A stretch of DNA of 64,000 nt from Saturnia japonica (GCA_033032175.1 CM065313.1:17027327-17091326), one strand, 5' to 3'; shown: positions 34,365 to 46,500, counted from the first letter of the stretch. Translations and numbers: made by a program. Notes: a model not told the origin generated them from the sequence alone.

Positions 34365-34620
34365 ATTTTTAATTGACTTCAACAAACGATGGGACGTTAC
34401 TCAATTCGAATGTATGTTTTTTTTATGGATATGGTTCAGCCATAAGTTCTTTGTTTATGAACCGATTTGGATATTTTTTTGGATATAGGATACCTAAAAG
34501 GTTGTGCGGTCCCATTTTAATTTCATTGGCATTGTATCTTCAACTTCGAAGATACACAAGGGAAATCTTCAAAATCATTGAAATTGGTTTTATTTTTTGT
34601 TAAATATTGTCTTGTATAAT
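34365..34620 (+). repeat. Dispersed repeat D, first arm of an inverted pair
   Basis: It is the approximate reverse complement of 35655-35875, sharing 'tgggaccgc'-like, 'aatgacat'-like and 'tttgaagatac'-like blocks and a start reading 'aattgacttcaaca'. The family is common in Lepidoptera by memory; its class is not assigned. Confidence 0.6.
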
Positions 34621-34989
34621 ATATTATTTAATGATAATAGGTTAATACAGAATATAGTTATTGTTACACTATTTTACATTTACATGATATGAACTTGCTA
34701 AAGTATAATGCAAGGTAAATTAGTTTATTCGAGATTAACAATTTGTTCTGTCATTTCGCAGTGATTATGATTTATTATTAACGCGTTTGGGTTTCCCATA
34801 ATACATGTAGGGAAATATCTATTTGTAACAAAACAAGATGGTTATGGTATGTAGTTAGTATTATCGGGCTAAACCATGGGTAAACCATAGTTCAAATAAA
34901 AAAGGCTCGTTAGTTGCAATAACTGGATAAATCCTATTAAAAGATATTTATGCTATATATATTTAACATAGCATGATGAAGTGAAATAA

Positions 34990-35234
34990 GAGTAACGATG
35001 GCTAAGTGTTAGTGTGTACTGACAACGCGTCGATCGACGTGAGTTCGAATCCCTGCAATAAGCCTAAGCTTTCGGTGAAGGAAAACATTGTGATGAAATC
35101 ATAGCATGGTGGTAGCGCTTTTAGTAATACCAGTCCTCCAACTAGGCTTAGAGTGGTACCGTTTGGGCCACGTCGTCACTTAACATCACGTGAGGTTGTG
35201 GCCAAACGCTAAACCTAGAACGAATACAAAAAAG
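34990..35234 (+). repeat. tRNA-derived SINE, copy 2 (fullest)
   Basis: The head contains a box A-like TGGCTAAGTGTTAGTGTG and a box B GAGTTCGAATCC at 35041-35052, the split promoter of RNA polymerase III. The body continues through 'ctttcggtgaaggaaaac' and ends 'cacgtgaggttgtggcc' plus an A-rich tail. Three other copies occur at 1105-1290, 52815-53100 and 59005-59280. It sits between the two arms of repeat D. Confidence 0.75.
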
Positions 35235-35654
35235 TTATAAAGTAAATAAGAAGTTCTAATTCGAATAGTTATATCGAAAAGTGTTCCGCGTAAATAAAAT
35301 GGTAATTTCAAAAATATCGTGAAGAGGTATGCAAAAAACTTACACTTTATTCGCGGCAAAAATCATTTAAAAAGTTCATAATAGAAATAAATAAACAACG
35401 GTCAAGAGCGACTCGGACTTTCATATCGAGGATTCTGTTTCCCCATACAATATATTAGTATTATGTATTTAAATTTTTTTTCTTTCTTTTCTCGTCATGT
35501 ACGGTTGACATTCTAAGTTTACTAAAGATTTTAAGTTACTATTTCATTTCATAGAGGTTGCTCATGATTTTTTAAATCATTATTAAAGTAGTGTACATTA
35601 GATGTTTTTGAATATGACAACATTCTTAAAACATGTTAAATAACAGCAAAAGTA

Positions 35655-35875
35655 TACAGGACAATTTTAACAACTTCAATGATTTTGATGAGATCCCTTC
35701 TGTATCTTCAAAGCTAAAGGTCCAGTACCAATGACATTAAAATGGGACCACCCTTGAGGTATACCCTATCCAACAAAAAAAGAATACCTATATATACCAT
35801 ATATAATACCTATTAAATATATATATATACATTCGAATTGTGTAACCCGTCTTTTAAGGAAGTCGGTTAAACATA
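35655..35875 (-). repeat. Dispersed repeat D, second arm (inverted)
   Basis: It is the approximate reverse complement of 34365-34620. A (TA)n-rich insert sits within it near 35812-35830. Confidence 0.6.
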
Positions 35876-35879
35876 CAAA

Positions 35880-36490
35880 AAAAATTTTGTGCAACTCTCC
35901 GCGACACATCTAAGCGGCAATAAGGCGTGTGTTTAATATTTACCGTATCGAGGCCGGCCGCGATTCATTCGGATGCAATTGTCGTGCCTACCACCTAGCT
36001 ATTTTCAACCATTCGTATCATCGTTCAAAAGTTAAAATCCTTTAAATATAGATCGAACCGTTGGCTTACCAATAGGAACTAGGAACGGGAATCCTACAAG
36101 TACTTTTATATCTTTAAAGTCGACGCCGCGCTGCTCTTATCAGCTGATAAGTGATGTATGAACATAATAAAAGTCACTATTTCATATTTTTCTTTATTGA
36201 TAATACAATTTGGATGTATCACCGTGATATGGTGTATTGATTTGTAATATACACTTACTGTCTTGGACCAACCTATGTACGTACCCTTTAGATAACTTAT
36301 CTACTCCAAAATGTTATATTTTACACAAAGATATATAATTCTATACAATCTATCTATCTATACTAATCTATACTTATAATAAAAGAGTAAAGAGTCAAAA
36401 TCCGTACATTGAAGACATTTGAGAAAAATACTACGGGGTGTTTAGAATTCGAAGTCGCGAGCAAAGCTAGTAGTACCTAATCTTATAAAG
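35880..36490. other. Stretch with nothing recognised
   Basis: Non-coding, AT-rich, no supported feature. Confidence 0.35.
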
Positions 36491-36494
36491 CACA

Positions 36495-36785
36495 AGAGAA
36501 TTTTTTTTTTCGTTTGTTGAACACGCTAATCTGTGAAACTACTAACCAAATTTAAAAAAATTGCTTGTGCATTTTATAGCCTATTTATTGAAGACGGTTA
36601 TAGGCTTTATAGGTTCATGCTAAGACCCTAATGAGCGAAGCAGTAACTTTGAATGTCAAACAATCTGCCAAACTGTTGCCAAGTACCGGAAGTGAGAACT
36701 AAACGGTTGCGTTGGCCGTGGCGCGGTGGAGAGTTTGTCGAATAAATTTATAACGGGTGAAACCGTAGGGCACATCTAGTCATGA
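36495..36785 (+). repeat. Dispersed repeat I, fuller copy
   Basis: It shares start and end blocks with 15140-15425 and 15895-16060, ending 'aacgggtgaaaccgtagggc'. Confidence 0.5.
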
Positions 36786-36884
36786 TGTAAAATCTAGCTT
36801 ATTTTTTGATGCGATAAATTAGTGATAGAAACTGAAAAAAGAAAAAAGAAAATGTGTTGTGTCGACCCTGCTTTGATTTGATTG

Positions 36885-37065
36885 CAGTTAAATAACCTAG
36901 TGTTGTGTTCCTGCGGTGAGTAAGATTCCCAGAGCTCTTTGGCGTGGGGGATACATGATGGGCTAAGCCCTACTGATACCTATGGTATTACAAGTGGCTA
37001 TGGTAGCCGCTTACCATCAGCATAGAGTCCGTATGGTTGTTTGCGACATTTGCTATACAATATAA
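36885..37065 (+). mobile_element. CR1/Zenon-like LINE 3' end fragment
   Basis: It has the 'gtgttgtgttcctgcggtg' start seen at 225-430 and a 'cgcttaccatcag' block followed by 'gtttgcgac' near its end. Confidence 0.6.
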
Positions 37066-37074
37066 AACAAGCTA

Positions 37075-37345
37075 AATTATTAAAAAGTAAAAAATCCAAG
37101 TGCAACAAAAAAAAAAACTAAGGGCTAATAAAGGATATTTTTCTATTTTTGCTTTTTATTTGATTCCCAGACGTCGTACTTTAATATTATATAGCCTATG
37201 TCACTACCACAGTTAAGACAAATCTAACGACACCTCGTATGCTAAAATCCATCAACCCGTTTAGGCTACATAGCGTGCCAAAGAAATATACATACATATG
37301 TTCGAAAAACATAAACCTCCTTTTTCGCAGTCGGGTAAAAAGAAG
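37075..37345 (-). repeat. Dispersed repeat E, copy 1
   Basis: The reverse complement matches 60825-61035, and 50895-51065 matches in the same orientation. Shared blocks include 'gacaaatctaacg', 'ccatcaacccgttta'-like and the start 'gtgcaacaaaa'. Confidence 0.6.
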
Positions 37346-37895
37346 ATATTGGTGCCATGGTACCCACATCCTGAATATTCCTTAATCTTGCATGGGTTCT
37401 TTTATATGACAATATTTTACTATCAAATAGTGGAAGATGACTTTAACGCTATATACAAGTACATAATTTATTTAATTTATTATATAACACTGTAGCTAAT
37501 AAGTATGCACTATAAATAATGCTGCGAGTATGTATATCACGTAGATATCGTTATTTGCTACCGACATGTTAATTACTGCTGATAAGGCAATGCGAATCTA
37601 ATTGTCGATCACGTGTCTGGTACTGTAGTCTGTTGTGGGCAAAGAGCATTCAATCAATTTGTTTCCATAATATTATTGTTATTTACCCGTTTGAGAATCG
37701 CATAAATATTATAGGTATAATATACTAACGTAGTAGAACAAAATATATTTAAAACAAGAGATGGCATGCGGGATGCGAGCGGAGAGTATTTCATTTGTCA
37801 TAGATTATACAATCGGGTACAAAATAATAGGCCGTGGAAAGTTTTTTTCCATTTTTATATGAAAACTCAAGACATTTTTTTGAAAGTTTAATTAC

Positions 37896-38126
37896 ATTTA
37901 TTTACAGTATATATGTGCCGTTTTGTTCGATAAATTTCTGTCATTTTGTAGCTGGAGACATGATCCCGATGCTGTAGAAACTTTGGGACTTCTGATAAAA
38001 AAAACACGACAAATAGTTTTGGCAGCCCTCCCTTGATGTTAACCTTACAGAATCTAAATAATTCTGAAGAGACCGAAACATGTGAAAATCTGAAGGTGCA
38101 AAGTCAGGGCTATATGGTGGATTCAT
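37896..38126 (-). pseudogene. Mariner transposase C-terminal stub
   Basis: On the minus strand the frame encodes NPPYSPDFAPSDFHMFRSLQ, which contains the third catalytic Asp of a DD34D mariner, then RLTSREG and a C-terminal tail. A TGA replaces the expected Trp near the end (at about 37941), after which the frame continues to a TAA. Everything upstream of the third motif is missing at 38126. This is a different lineage from the mariner at 21201-22697, judging by the different C-terminal residues. Confidence 0.75.
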
Positions 38127-38129
38127 ATA

Positions 38130-38700
38130 GTTCTATCAATTGAGAAATGACTTATACTTCCCGTGTACAAAATTATAATATTCACAATTCATATAGTTCT
38201 ATATCTATTGAGAAGTGACTTAAAACAAAATTTTATCTATTATGGTTGAGATCTATTATTTTAACGATTCCTGAATGTATTGGTGATTATCATAGCCTAT
38301 TAAGTAATTATGGAATGACGTATGCTTCCTGTATACAAAATTTGGTCAAAATCGGTTGACAATTGATGAGTTAAATTTTTTGATTTTTTTTTTACTATTT
38401 CTAAATCTGTTAAGAATGAACTAAATTTGTTTTTTTTTTTTAATGATTTCTAAAAGTAATACTTATTAAAATTCCTCATAGCTTATCGATCGTATCAAGC
38501 ATATCAATTGATTGGCTTATGCTACCCGTGTACAAAATATTATGAGAACGGGTCAGTCGTTTTTGAGTTAAATCTAGACACACAAACAGACAGACAAAAA
38601 AGGCATATTCGTGATCAGTGTCCTTCACAGAGTATTCCTATCGGGGGAAAAATAAAATTACTTGTACAGACAGAACTACAGATATATTAATATAGATTAA
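38130..38700 (-). repeat. Dispersed repeat F, copy 2 (inverted)
   Basis: The reverse complement matches 1985-2590, including the 'tctgtctgtttgtgt' start (near 38578-38597) and the repeated internal 'tatacaaaatt' modules. It directly abuts the truncated mariner stub. Confidence 0.6.
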
Positions 38701-39435
38701 TACTAGCACTTTGCTGGTGACTTCGGTTGCGTCATAGACATGTCTTTATACTTTCTAACTGAACTACTAAATACCAATTTTCATAGATCTATCTCAAACA
38801 ATGAAGGATTTTCATACAAACTTTCAACCCCATTTTAACTCTCTCAGGGTTATAATTTCCAAAACTTTTTCCGTTGATATGTCAGTCAGTCAGTTATCCC
38901 TCCTTTATTATTATTACCTACCTGTACCCGCGACTTCGTCCACGTGGTATATTAAAATAAAATAAAATAAATAATAAAATTGTACCTACATAGTTTCTTA
39001 AAACTTTAATAATTTTTATTGAAAATAGATATTGTCATACTTTTAAAAAAAAAGTATCTAATTAATAAAACAAAAAAAAATCTATCCAGTAGTTTTTGCG
39101 TGATGCGAGCACAACGGTAAACCTCTGTTACTTTATTTATCCAGATAAAGATAGCTAGTTAGCTGTTGAGTCGGATATTGCGTTTTCCATTTGTGATATC
39201 AGATGAAGCACTCGAATTTATGATACGAAACTGATATGCTCGAATGTATATAGGTATTTTGTTTTGTATCTCTAAATATAGATTCCTACAGACACCATTG
39301 TTTTGTAGGTGATAATAAAAGGTAGGTAGGTACCACTAACAACTAAAATACTCCATATGACCTCTTTTTCTTTGGCTTAGGTGATACAAGTTTTTAAATG
39401 TTTTATAGGGTAGGGTAAATAATTACTCTCATAGA
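38701..39435. other. AT-rich stretch, nothing firm
   Basis: It includes an (AAATA)n-like run near 38953-38980. No gene is supported. Confidence 0.35.
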
Positions 39436-39439
39436 GCAA

Positions 39440-39780
39440 TGGAGTAACGGGTTATACTGCGAGTTTTTCTGTTTCTGGAGTTATGTATCAGAAATGAGGA
39501 GGTCCGAAGAAGAACCAAAGTCAATGACATAGTACTCAGACTTGCTAGACTTAAGCGGATGGGGGTACATTGTTTGTAGAACGGATGACCAGTGTGGTGA
39601 ACAGTTTTTGAGTGGCGACCACGCGCCTTAACACGCAGCTTGAGCAAGGCGACTCAAGGTGGTTCGACAACCTGGCGAAGGTTATATGAACCCTCTGGAT
39701 GCGTGTAACGCAGGACTGGTCGTTGTCACGATCTTTGCGGAGACCTTGGTCGTCTTTCGCCTGAATGGATGAAGATGTCA
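39440..39780 (+). pseudogene. Degraded RTE-like LINE pol C-terminus
   Basis: In broken frames on the plus strand the sequence reads RNEEVRRRTKVNDIVLRLARLK, cut here to its recognisable core, followed by a WRPRA-like stretch and DLCGDLGRL. The pattern parallels the better-preserved pol tail at 23030-23455. Several stops and frameshifts are present. Confidence 0.5.
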
Positions 39781-40224
39781 ACTTTCTAAGTTCAAGAATG
39801 GGATTAAATTTTAAGTACTGCTGTCCAGTTATGACCCATCGGTTTTTGATGTCAAAATTTCCATATTGATGAAGCTCGTGATTGAAGTACTTCAAGCGAG
39901 TGTTTGTAAATATTCGCCGTAAAAAGTATTTCCAACATTAAATTAAAATAGTTCTTTTTGTCTTATTGACCTCTCGGGTATTCAAAATTTAGTTCAGTCG
40001 CCACCCAACAGCATAGTTTTACAGATAATGGTCATATTTATTTGGGTACATTAAATAAATATTAATTGTATGGTCAATGAAATTAACGCAGTGAAATGTA
40101 TTTTTTGTTTGCAGTGCTATAACTAGAGACATTCGCAAAACCTGTTCAGTAACTCGTCTGGTAACTGGTAAAATGGTCTCGACAAAACTTGAAAATGGAA
40201 ACCAAATTCAAATATTTATCATAA

Positions 40225-40312
40225 TAACCGTCGAGGATTGGATATAGTGTCGAGCTTTGGGAGAGGCCTAAGCCCTACAATAGACTAATGTAAGTGATGA
40301 TGATGATTTTAA
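40225..40312 (+). mobile_element. RTE-like LINE 3' end with TGA-rich tail
   Basis: The sequence GAGCTTTGGGAGAGGCCTA followed by a (TGATGA)n tail matches the end of the RTE-type pol frame seen in reverse at 23030-23090. It may be the 3' end of the same insertion as 39440-39780. Confidence 0.6.
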
Positions 40313-40319
40313 AACTATT

Positions 40320-42215
40320 TTCAACTAGATATGCCCGCGGTTCCGCATCGCGTTAACTACACAATTATTATTCATGAAGATATCGTGATATTATTTTAGA
40401 GGGACAAGTAACTAAGGAATGAAATATTTGAAAAAAAATGATCAAAATACACCCACTAGTTTTTGTGTGATGCACGCTCAACGGCAAATCTTTATCATTT
40501 TATTTTTAAAGATGATAAAATTGAATTTATAAATGTGTATTTTTAAAATACCGATCTGTATCCAAGTTATGAGTGTTTTAATGTTTCCATATTCCTATCA
40601 TGGTCTATTGTTACGTTGTTTCCTTAAAATAAAATACGACTAACTATTATGGTCAATTTATATGTAGAATTTCTAAGTATATCATGTCGATTTATTAGGT
40701 AAATTACAATAAAAAAAAACATGACAACACAATATTTATTTTTCGAAGTCAATGTCTTAAACGTAAATTTTAGTTCGTAAGTTGAACCGGAATATTAATA
40801 ATTAAATTAATATGCAATGCAATGATATAATTATTAATTACTTATTTCAAGGTAAATATATTTTAAAATATTTGTGGTATTAAGATTCAAATTTATTGGT
40901 AAGTACATTATAATATGAAACTTAGACCATAGTTGTGTGTAAGGTCCGGACTTCTGCGGGTTCAGGTCACTTCCTTAACGTGGCTCGTAAAAGTAAATCA
41001 TAGAGAAATATTTAACAGGCTAACGTGGTTGAAAATACCAAGACATAAAAGTATGAAGATGTAAGCAGAAAGACTTACCCAATATCCCGGGTTTCCAAGG
41101 AATTGACCGACGACCGCGGTACCAACGGACGATAACTTGACCTGGTCATCCTATCCACTTTAACACACAATGAGCATCTAATCAAAATTCACGGTCCATG
41201 CGAAAAATATTAATTATTCAATTGTACGTTAAAACTTAATTGAGCAAACGCGCCTGTCGAACTACAAAGCATTAGAACAACTGATTATCATTGTTTAACA
41301 GTGTGTTTACCAAGTGGCCGCGAACGTTGATAACTCGTATCTATCACACATCGAGGACAACACTATATAGTTAATAAAAAATCAAACTAGATAACAATAA
41401 AACGCCAAAAACGGCAACTATTTACGTTATATACAATTTAGTGGATGGACCGATCAATAAAATTAAAGTCGGGGTGAAAGCTCTCTACCACGCCTCGGGG
41501 GCCGGTTCCGCGAGCTTTACGAATTTACGTTTCAACGCCATCTATTGACCGATAGGTATCTTTAATTTATAATTAGCAAATTAGTGTAAACAAACAAAAA
41601 TAGTATTGATTGAAATACTTTGTAGTGAGAATTTCAATAAAAAGTATTGCAGTACATAGATGTTGTTATGATGTCACTTTAGCTTCCTATAAACACAGCA
41701 TCGTTCATCTCGTATTCTTTGTCTACGCGATAGGTAACAATCTAGAATCTAGCTTTAAAACAATACTTACAATAAACAAATTGGTTAATGTACCTAAATT
41801 GTTGCAACCTGTAAACACTGTTGCAAAAAACTTTTACTTTTATTGATTTTCTCACTTATTCGTCCAAACTTAATAGAACTTGGTGTAGGTAAGTATATAT
41901 CGTACTTCTTAATAACATGATTGGCAACATTTTATAAGGTTAACATTTAATTAGTGTTTGTGAATAAAAACAAACCATCCCATTTTTGATTATACCCAAT
42001 TGATTTAACTTGGTTATGAAAAAATAAAAACGGAGGAAACGTTCTTCGAAATATTACGCACTTCGTTTGTTTCTTATCAAAACTCACACGTTCCAAGGAA
42101 GTAGTAAAACATTTCCTAAGAAATACGAGTAAATAGATATTTATACAATATATTTCCTGTTTATTAATCACACAGACTAAAATTTGGGCTGAGATTAATC
42201 AGTGGTTCTCTTTGA
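40320..42215. other. Long AT-rich stretch, nothing recognised
   Basis: No exon, RNA gene or paired repeat is supported. A GC-richer block lies near 41470-41545. Confidence 0.35.
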
Positions 42216-42219
42216 GTAC

Positions 42220-42385
42220 AATTATGTTTTTTATACTATACAAAGGTGGCAAACAAGCGTACGGTACGCCTGACAGTAAGCGGTTACCGTAGTCTTTAGA
42301 CGCTTTAAGACTAGAGGTATCACTAGTGCGTTGTCCCAATGAGCTCTGGAAAACCTTAGTCATCGCAGAAACACACCACAAGGTA
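42220..42385 (-). mobile_element. CR1/Zenon-like LINE 3' end fragment
   Basis: In reverse complement it shares the 'gtggcaaacaagcgtacgg', 'cggttaccgtag' and 'tatcactag' blocks with 31256-31430. Confidence 0.6.
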
Positions 42386-42577
42386 TATTTTTAAGTTATA
42401 TTGGTTATTTTTTATAGTCGTGATTTGACGTCATAAAAAATGACACAAAAACTTATAATGAAACATAGCTATGAGGCGAGCGAATTCTAAAAAATGAAAT
42501 AGCATTATTGTAGTAATATTTAATAATTAATAAAATATATATTATAATATTTGATATCGATTAAAGGGCTTTAATAT

Positions 42578-42583
42578 TTTATT
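42578..42583 (-). terminator. Poly(A) signal AATAAA
   Basis: A canonical AATAAA on the minus strand lies about 45 bases downstream of the small membrane protein's stop codon. Confidence 0.6.
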
Positions 42584-42626
42584 AAGATAGTTTGACCTTT
42601 ACAAAATAAATTGACTTAAAATAAAA

Positions 42627-43598
42627 CTACTTAGTTTTTTTGCTATCTTCATGTTGTTCAGTTTCTTCTTTATCATTTGCTATTTCATCTTTCTCATCTT
42701 CCTTTACCAAATCTTCTAGGTCTTTTTCAGCGTTCTTCAAATCTTCCTCGGTTATATTCATGTCAGGAAATCGTCTCTGAAACGAATAATTCGTGCAACT
42801 AGATTGTTCAAGTTAAATAAAAGCAACGTTTTTGTCACTGCATTTGTGCAGCCTTATAATAAATAATACAGTAACGTTAACACGAAGTTTGGCATAGCTT
42901 GCATTGTATTTGCAACTGTAAATATATATAAATCTACACTTACGTAAGCACCTACCGAGCTACCTAACAAAAACTGTAATTAGAATTGGACCGCGTCTTT
43001 TACTGATTGTCTGTGTGTTCTCTTCACTATGTGTGTATTTAGTGAGCCTGTATGCTGTAGATGACCTACAGACAACGTAGACATAATTAACTAAAACTTT
43101 AGTTAGAAATGGACTGTGGGTGGAATATTATGGATTTCCACAATGTTCGAAGAATTACAATTCTTAATGGTAATAAATGTTTTAATTTTATTGAGAGATT
43201 GCTTTCCTCATATCTCATAATCATGTTTGAACTGGACAGTCAATCGAGTGATCAAAATTGTGAACAGCAACAATGTTTTGGTATTTGAGCGTTTTGTTCT
43301 TTCCATAAATATGTAGTAGAAATTGTACTATGGAGCATGATGGAATGATGGGTACCTAATTAGGAGTAAGGTTTATTTTCTTGTTGCTAATTCGATGAAG
43401 ACAAACATTGGACAAACGTACCTGTAAATCGTCCAATGTGTTTTGTAGATTCGCATGTTGCGATCGCATTCTTCGCGGAAACATTATGATCGTATTCAAT
43501 AACCTTAGCATTATCCATCCCACTGCTGTCATGGCTATATACATCAACATAGCCTTACCCATAGTCCAGTAGTCGACACTAACTTGTTGATGTTTCAT
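42627..43598 (-). CDS. Small single-pass membrane protein, two exons, unrecognised
   Basis: I do not recognise this gene. Exon 1 runs 43598-43422 (ATG, 59 codons, donor CAG|GTACGT) and exon 2 runs 42776-42627 (acceptor TTTCAG, 49 codons and TAG). The 645-base intron is phase 0, so the frame joins cleanly to give 108 residues. Residues about 14-40 form one hydrophobic membrane segment (MLMYIAMTAVGWIMLRLLNT). A basic FPRRMR patch follows, then a likely coiled coil rich in L, N and Q. The C-terminal half is strongly acidic and Lys/Glu-rich (DLEDLVKEDEKDE). The basic patch suggests the tail faces the cytosol, which is inference. An AATAAA lies at 42583-42578, about 45 bases past the stop. Good splice sites, the phase match and the poly(A) signal make a real gene likely; its function is unknown. 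Confidence 0.75.
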
Positions 43599-43979
43599 TT
43601 TTCTTATTTTTTCTATAGGTAGGTGGTGTAAAGAAGGATTTTATTTTCACTAAAATTATTGACGAGCGTGCTTTGTTTTTTAAATTTATTATACAATATT
43701 AAAATATTAGTTTTATGAAGAAATGTAATGCAAACATTAAAGATTAAAATCCAATCGGTTGTTTTTGTAGTTTACAGAGATACGATTTGGTAGCGCGTAT
43801 TGTGGGCCATAGCGACTCTGTTTATGTGTTTGACCTGTTTTCTATCGATTGACGAGTCAGTAGTAGAAATAATTGATGCTGCAGAAGTTGTCAACAAGTT
43901 AACATGATTTAGTATTTTAAAAAATATAAGACATACTATCTGGAATATAATACTAAAATTATGATCAAGGTGACCCTAA

Positions 43980-44215
43980 TAACAACTTCATTTCAAAGAT
44001 CTAATGCGGTGGGTCCGACCGGTTGTTGGCGTGGCGACGTTCTGCTCCCAACGTTGGCGGTGTGGAGCTGAGTTCGTTTTTTTTAATAGACAGACTTTAT
44101 CATTTCAAAGTTTCACGTTGACACATGGATAGCTTAAAACGCTTAAAAGCGATTGGTACGGATCGCGACTATGTGTATGGACACATATTAATGAAATAAA
44201 CGTCTTCACAGTGAT
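43980..44215 (+). repeat. Inverted repeat pair G, left copy
   Basis: It is the approximate reverse complement of 51160-51405. Shared blocks include 'gttggcggtgtggag', 'gagttcgttttttttaatag' and 'tcatttcaaagtttca', plus a 'ggatcgcgac' block further right. The repeat is GC-rich at its start and sits just upstream of the small membrane-protein gene. Confidence 0.65.
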
Positions 44216-45305
44216 TTTCTTTTAGTTTGTCGTGTTTCGGGATCACCCGTTTTTTGAATATTCATTATGGTGTTTCACATCTTCCGGGCGTAGGCTTCCC
44301 GTGACGGCCAACTCTGCTTTGATTGCAGAAATTACAGAGGTAACTTACATTAATCATAATGCAATGTTTACAGTAATATTTTATAGTTATGTGTTTAAAG
44401 TATGTCAAGGTATTGCTATCTTAAGCCTAAACCTATCTCAAAATCGATACTTGCAAATAATAATAATGCGGCTCATAATCATAGACTTATGTCTTTATTA
44501 TCTTTCTACATTCAAAACAACATCTGCTTATCTACAAAGAAAAACTAAATCAACGCTTGAAAGATAATCTAACGCCTAAGTATAAATTTTTATTTAATAG
44601 TACGTAGGGACATTTTATTTCCCATAAATGTTTAAGATCCCTGACTTTAATAAATCGATAGAATGATACATATTTAATTTAGTATAGAGCGTGTGATAGT
44701 GACGTCTGAACTTGCAGATGTTTTAGTACATTATTATGAAAAATAATAAATTATGTTAGATACCGATGATTAGTAAGAAAACTTACATATTCTTTTCATC
44801 GCCAACATTTATGGAAAAAGTTATCTAGGGGCGGGGGGAGAGGGCTAGTTAACAAGGTTAATTGCTAGTTAGGCAATTATAATTTTTTTCTCGAGATGAA
44901 AATAATAAAACCGGTATATTCCTTCTTCAACACCGCCTATTTTTCTAGGATGAGCAATGGCTTTTGAATTATACAAGGAACTCCTGTGTAAAATTTTCTG
45001 CTTGTAGATACACTGGCAAGCTATATTATATTGTCTGTCAGCCAGTCTTAAGAAGATATTTGATATAGTTGTTGATATATATATCGTTATTTTCAAACAT
45101 TTCTTTTGGATAGGGATAAATAAATACAGCGTGTCACGACCCACTTTATTACGACTAAAAATTAGAACTACGTATATACAAATATCGTTCATAAGGCATA
45201 CATTAAAATGATAATTATGTAACAAACACTATATAGCGGTATAGGCACCGTGCTACCAACATACTCGTGTAGTCTGTCGTTGTTTTTTGGAATGAAAAAA
45301 ATATT
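44216..45305. other. Stretch with one splice-bounded open segment, otherwise nothing
   Basis: A segment at 44226-44339 on the plus strand is bounded by an acceptor-like TTCTTTTAG and a donor-like CAGAG|GTAACTTA and is open for 38 codons. No protein family is recognised and its left edge overlaps repeat G, so it is not called as an exon. The remainder is AT-rich. Confidence 0.3.
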
Positions 45306-45309
45306 TTAG

Positions 45310-45990
45310 TGTTGGATAGCCCATTTATCGAGGAAGGCTATATAACATCACACTACGACCAATAGAAGCGGAGCATCAATGAAAAATGTTGGAAAAACGG
45401 GGGAAATTTATTCCTTTTGAGAGCTTCCACTGCGTGCGCTGCGTGAATGGTTAAAGTTACGTAACAATAATGTGTGACAATATTGTTTCTCTTAAAAAGT
45501 TCTAAAAAAGTCCGCGATAGCGTATGGCTATCTTTTAAGGATTACTCAATATAACCTTTTTTATGGTAATAAAATTTGTTCTAAATTAATAAATTATTTG
45601 CGAAGGTGTTTTTATTTATGTACATACTTAGTATTAATCCTTATCGAAATAAGTACGTTATTCGTCACAAGTATTTAATTTTGAACAAAATTGCCCTTTA
45701 CTGTAGGTAATTGATTTGAATGAATATCTTAAGAGATATAGTTTTAAAATAACTCTGCAGCAAAATAATGATCGAGTATCGCGAGCGCATTTTCATTATG
45801 CAGAAAAATAATGTGGGATGCGGGCGCTACCTGTAATACAGTGCCTACAACCCACTCTCTCTCTCTCTCTCTTATATGACGCAGAAGAAGTTGCAGGGGT
45901 CAGCTAATAGTCTATAATCTTCCTCAATATTTTGCTATAAAGAGCAAAAAGAATTACCTATTCAGATCTGATAGTATCAAAGATACGTGT
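45310..45990 (-). repeat. Dispersed repeat C, inverted copy, with (CT)n
   Basis: It is the approximate reverse complement of 58290-58985 over about 680 bases. Shared blocks include 'gatagcccattta', 'ctaagatattcattgaa'-like and a GA/CT microsatellite (45853-45872 here). It is non-coding. Confidence 0.75.
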
Positions 45991-46059
45991 GTTTAAGCAA
46001 ACAAATGAATGACCTCTTGGACTTTATAACATAACATATAATACCATCACGCCTGTATT

Positions 46060-46330
46060 CCCTAAAGGGTTAAGCAGAGGTGTACTAATGTACATCCACA
46101 ATTCGCCGGGTATGCTTTAGGTCCCATGTAATAAGAGGCGAGCCTATTGGCATTAATCGGGAACAAAGCCAAACTCCGAGCTGCTACTGAGAATTTCATA
46201 GAAATACCCAATAACACTTTGCTCGACCTGCGACTTGAACCCCTAAGACCTCGAGTATAGCAGTCGCGCTTACGTCTACTAGTACAGTTAAAAGAAACAA
46301 CTCGCGCGCCATCTGTTATAAGCTTTGTGG
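46060..46330 (-). repeat. tRNA-like SINE, second family
   Basis: On the minus strand a box B-like GGGGTTCAAGTCGCAGG lies near 46228-46244, preceded about 50 bases upstream by a possible box A. A body of about 200 bases follows and ends near the 'aacccttta' close to 46060. No second copy is seen in the window, so this is a tentative call. It could instead be another repeat with a chance box B. Confidence 0.4.
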
Positions 46331-46404
46331 GTGTGCGCATAGCTCACCAAAGTTTTTCACCTTGATGAGGTGAATAGTTAAGAATCCATAGAGTACAAAC
46401 AAAC

Positions 46405-46500
46405 ACTTTTTTTAATACAACTAAGGTGGTATACAAGCCTGCAGCTCGCCTGATGGTAAGTGGTTACCGTTAGCCTATGGACATTTGTATCACTTTTGTG
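46405..46500 (-). mobile_element. CR1/Zenon-like LINE 3' end, short
   Basis: A T run, then 'aatacaactaaggtgg', 'ctcgcctgatggtaag' and 'tggttaccg' blocks match the 3' ends of the other CR1-like fragments. Confidence 0.5.

Noticed and set aside
35041..35052. A tRNA gene
   Set aside because: Box B is good, but the sequence cannot be folded into a cloverleaf with an acceptor stem. The same block recurs in three other places as a SINE head.
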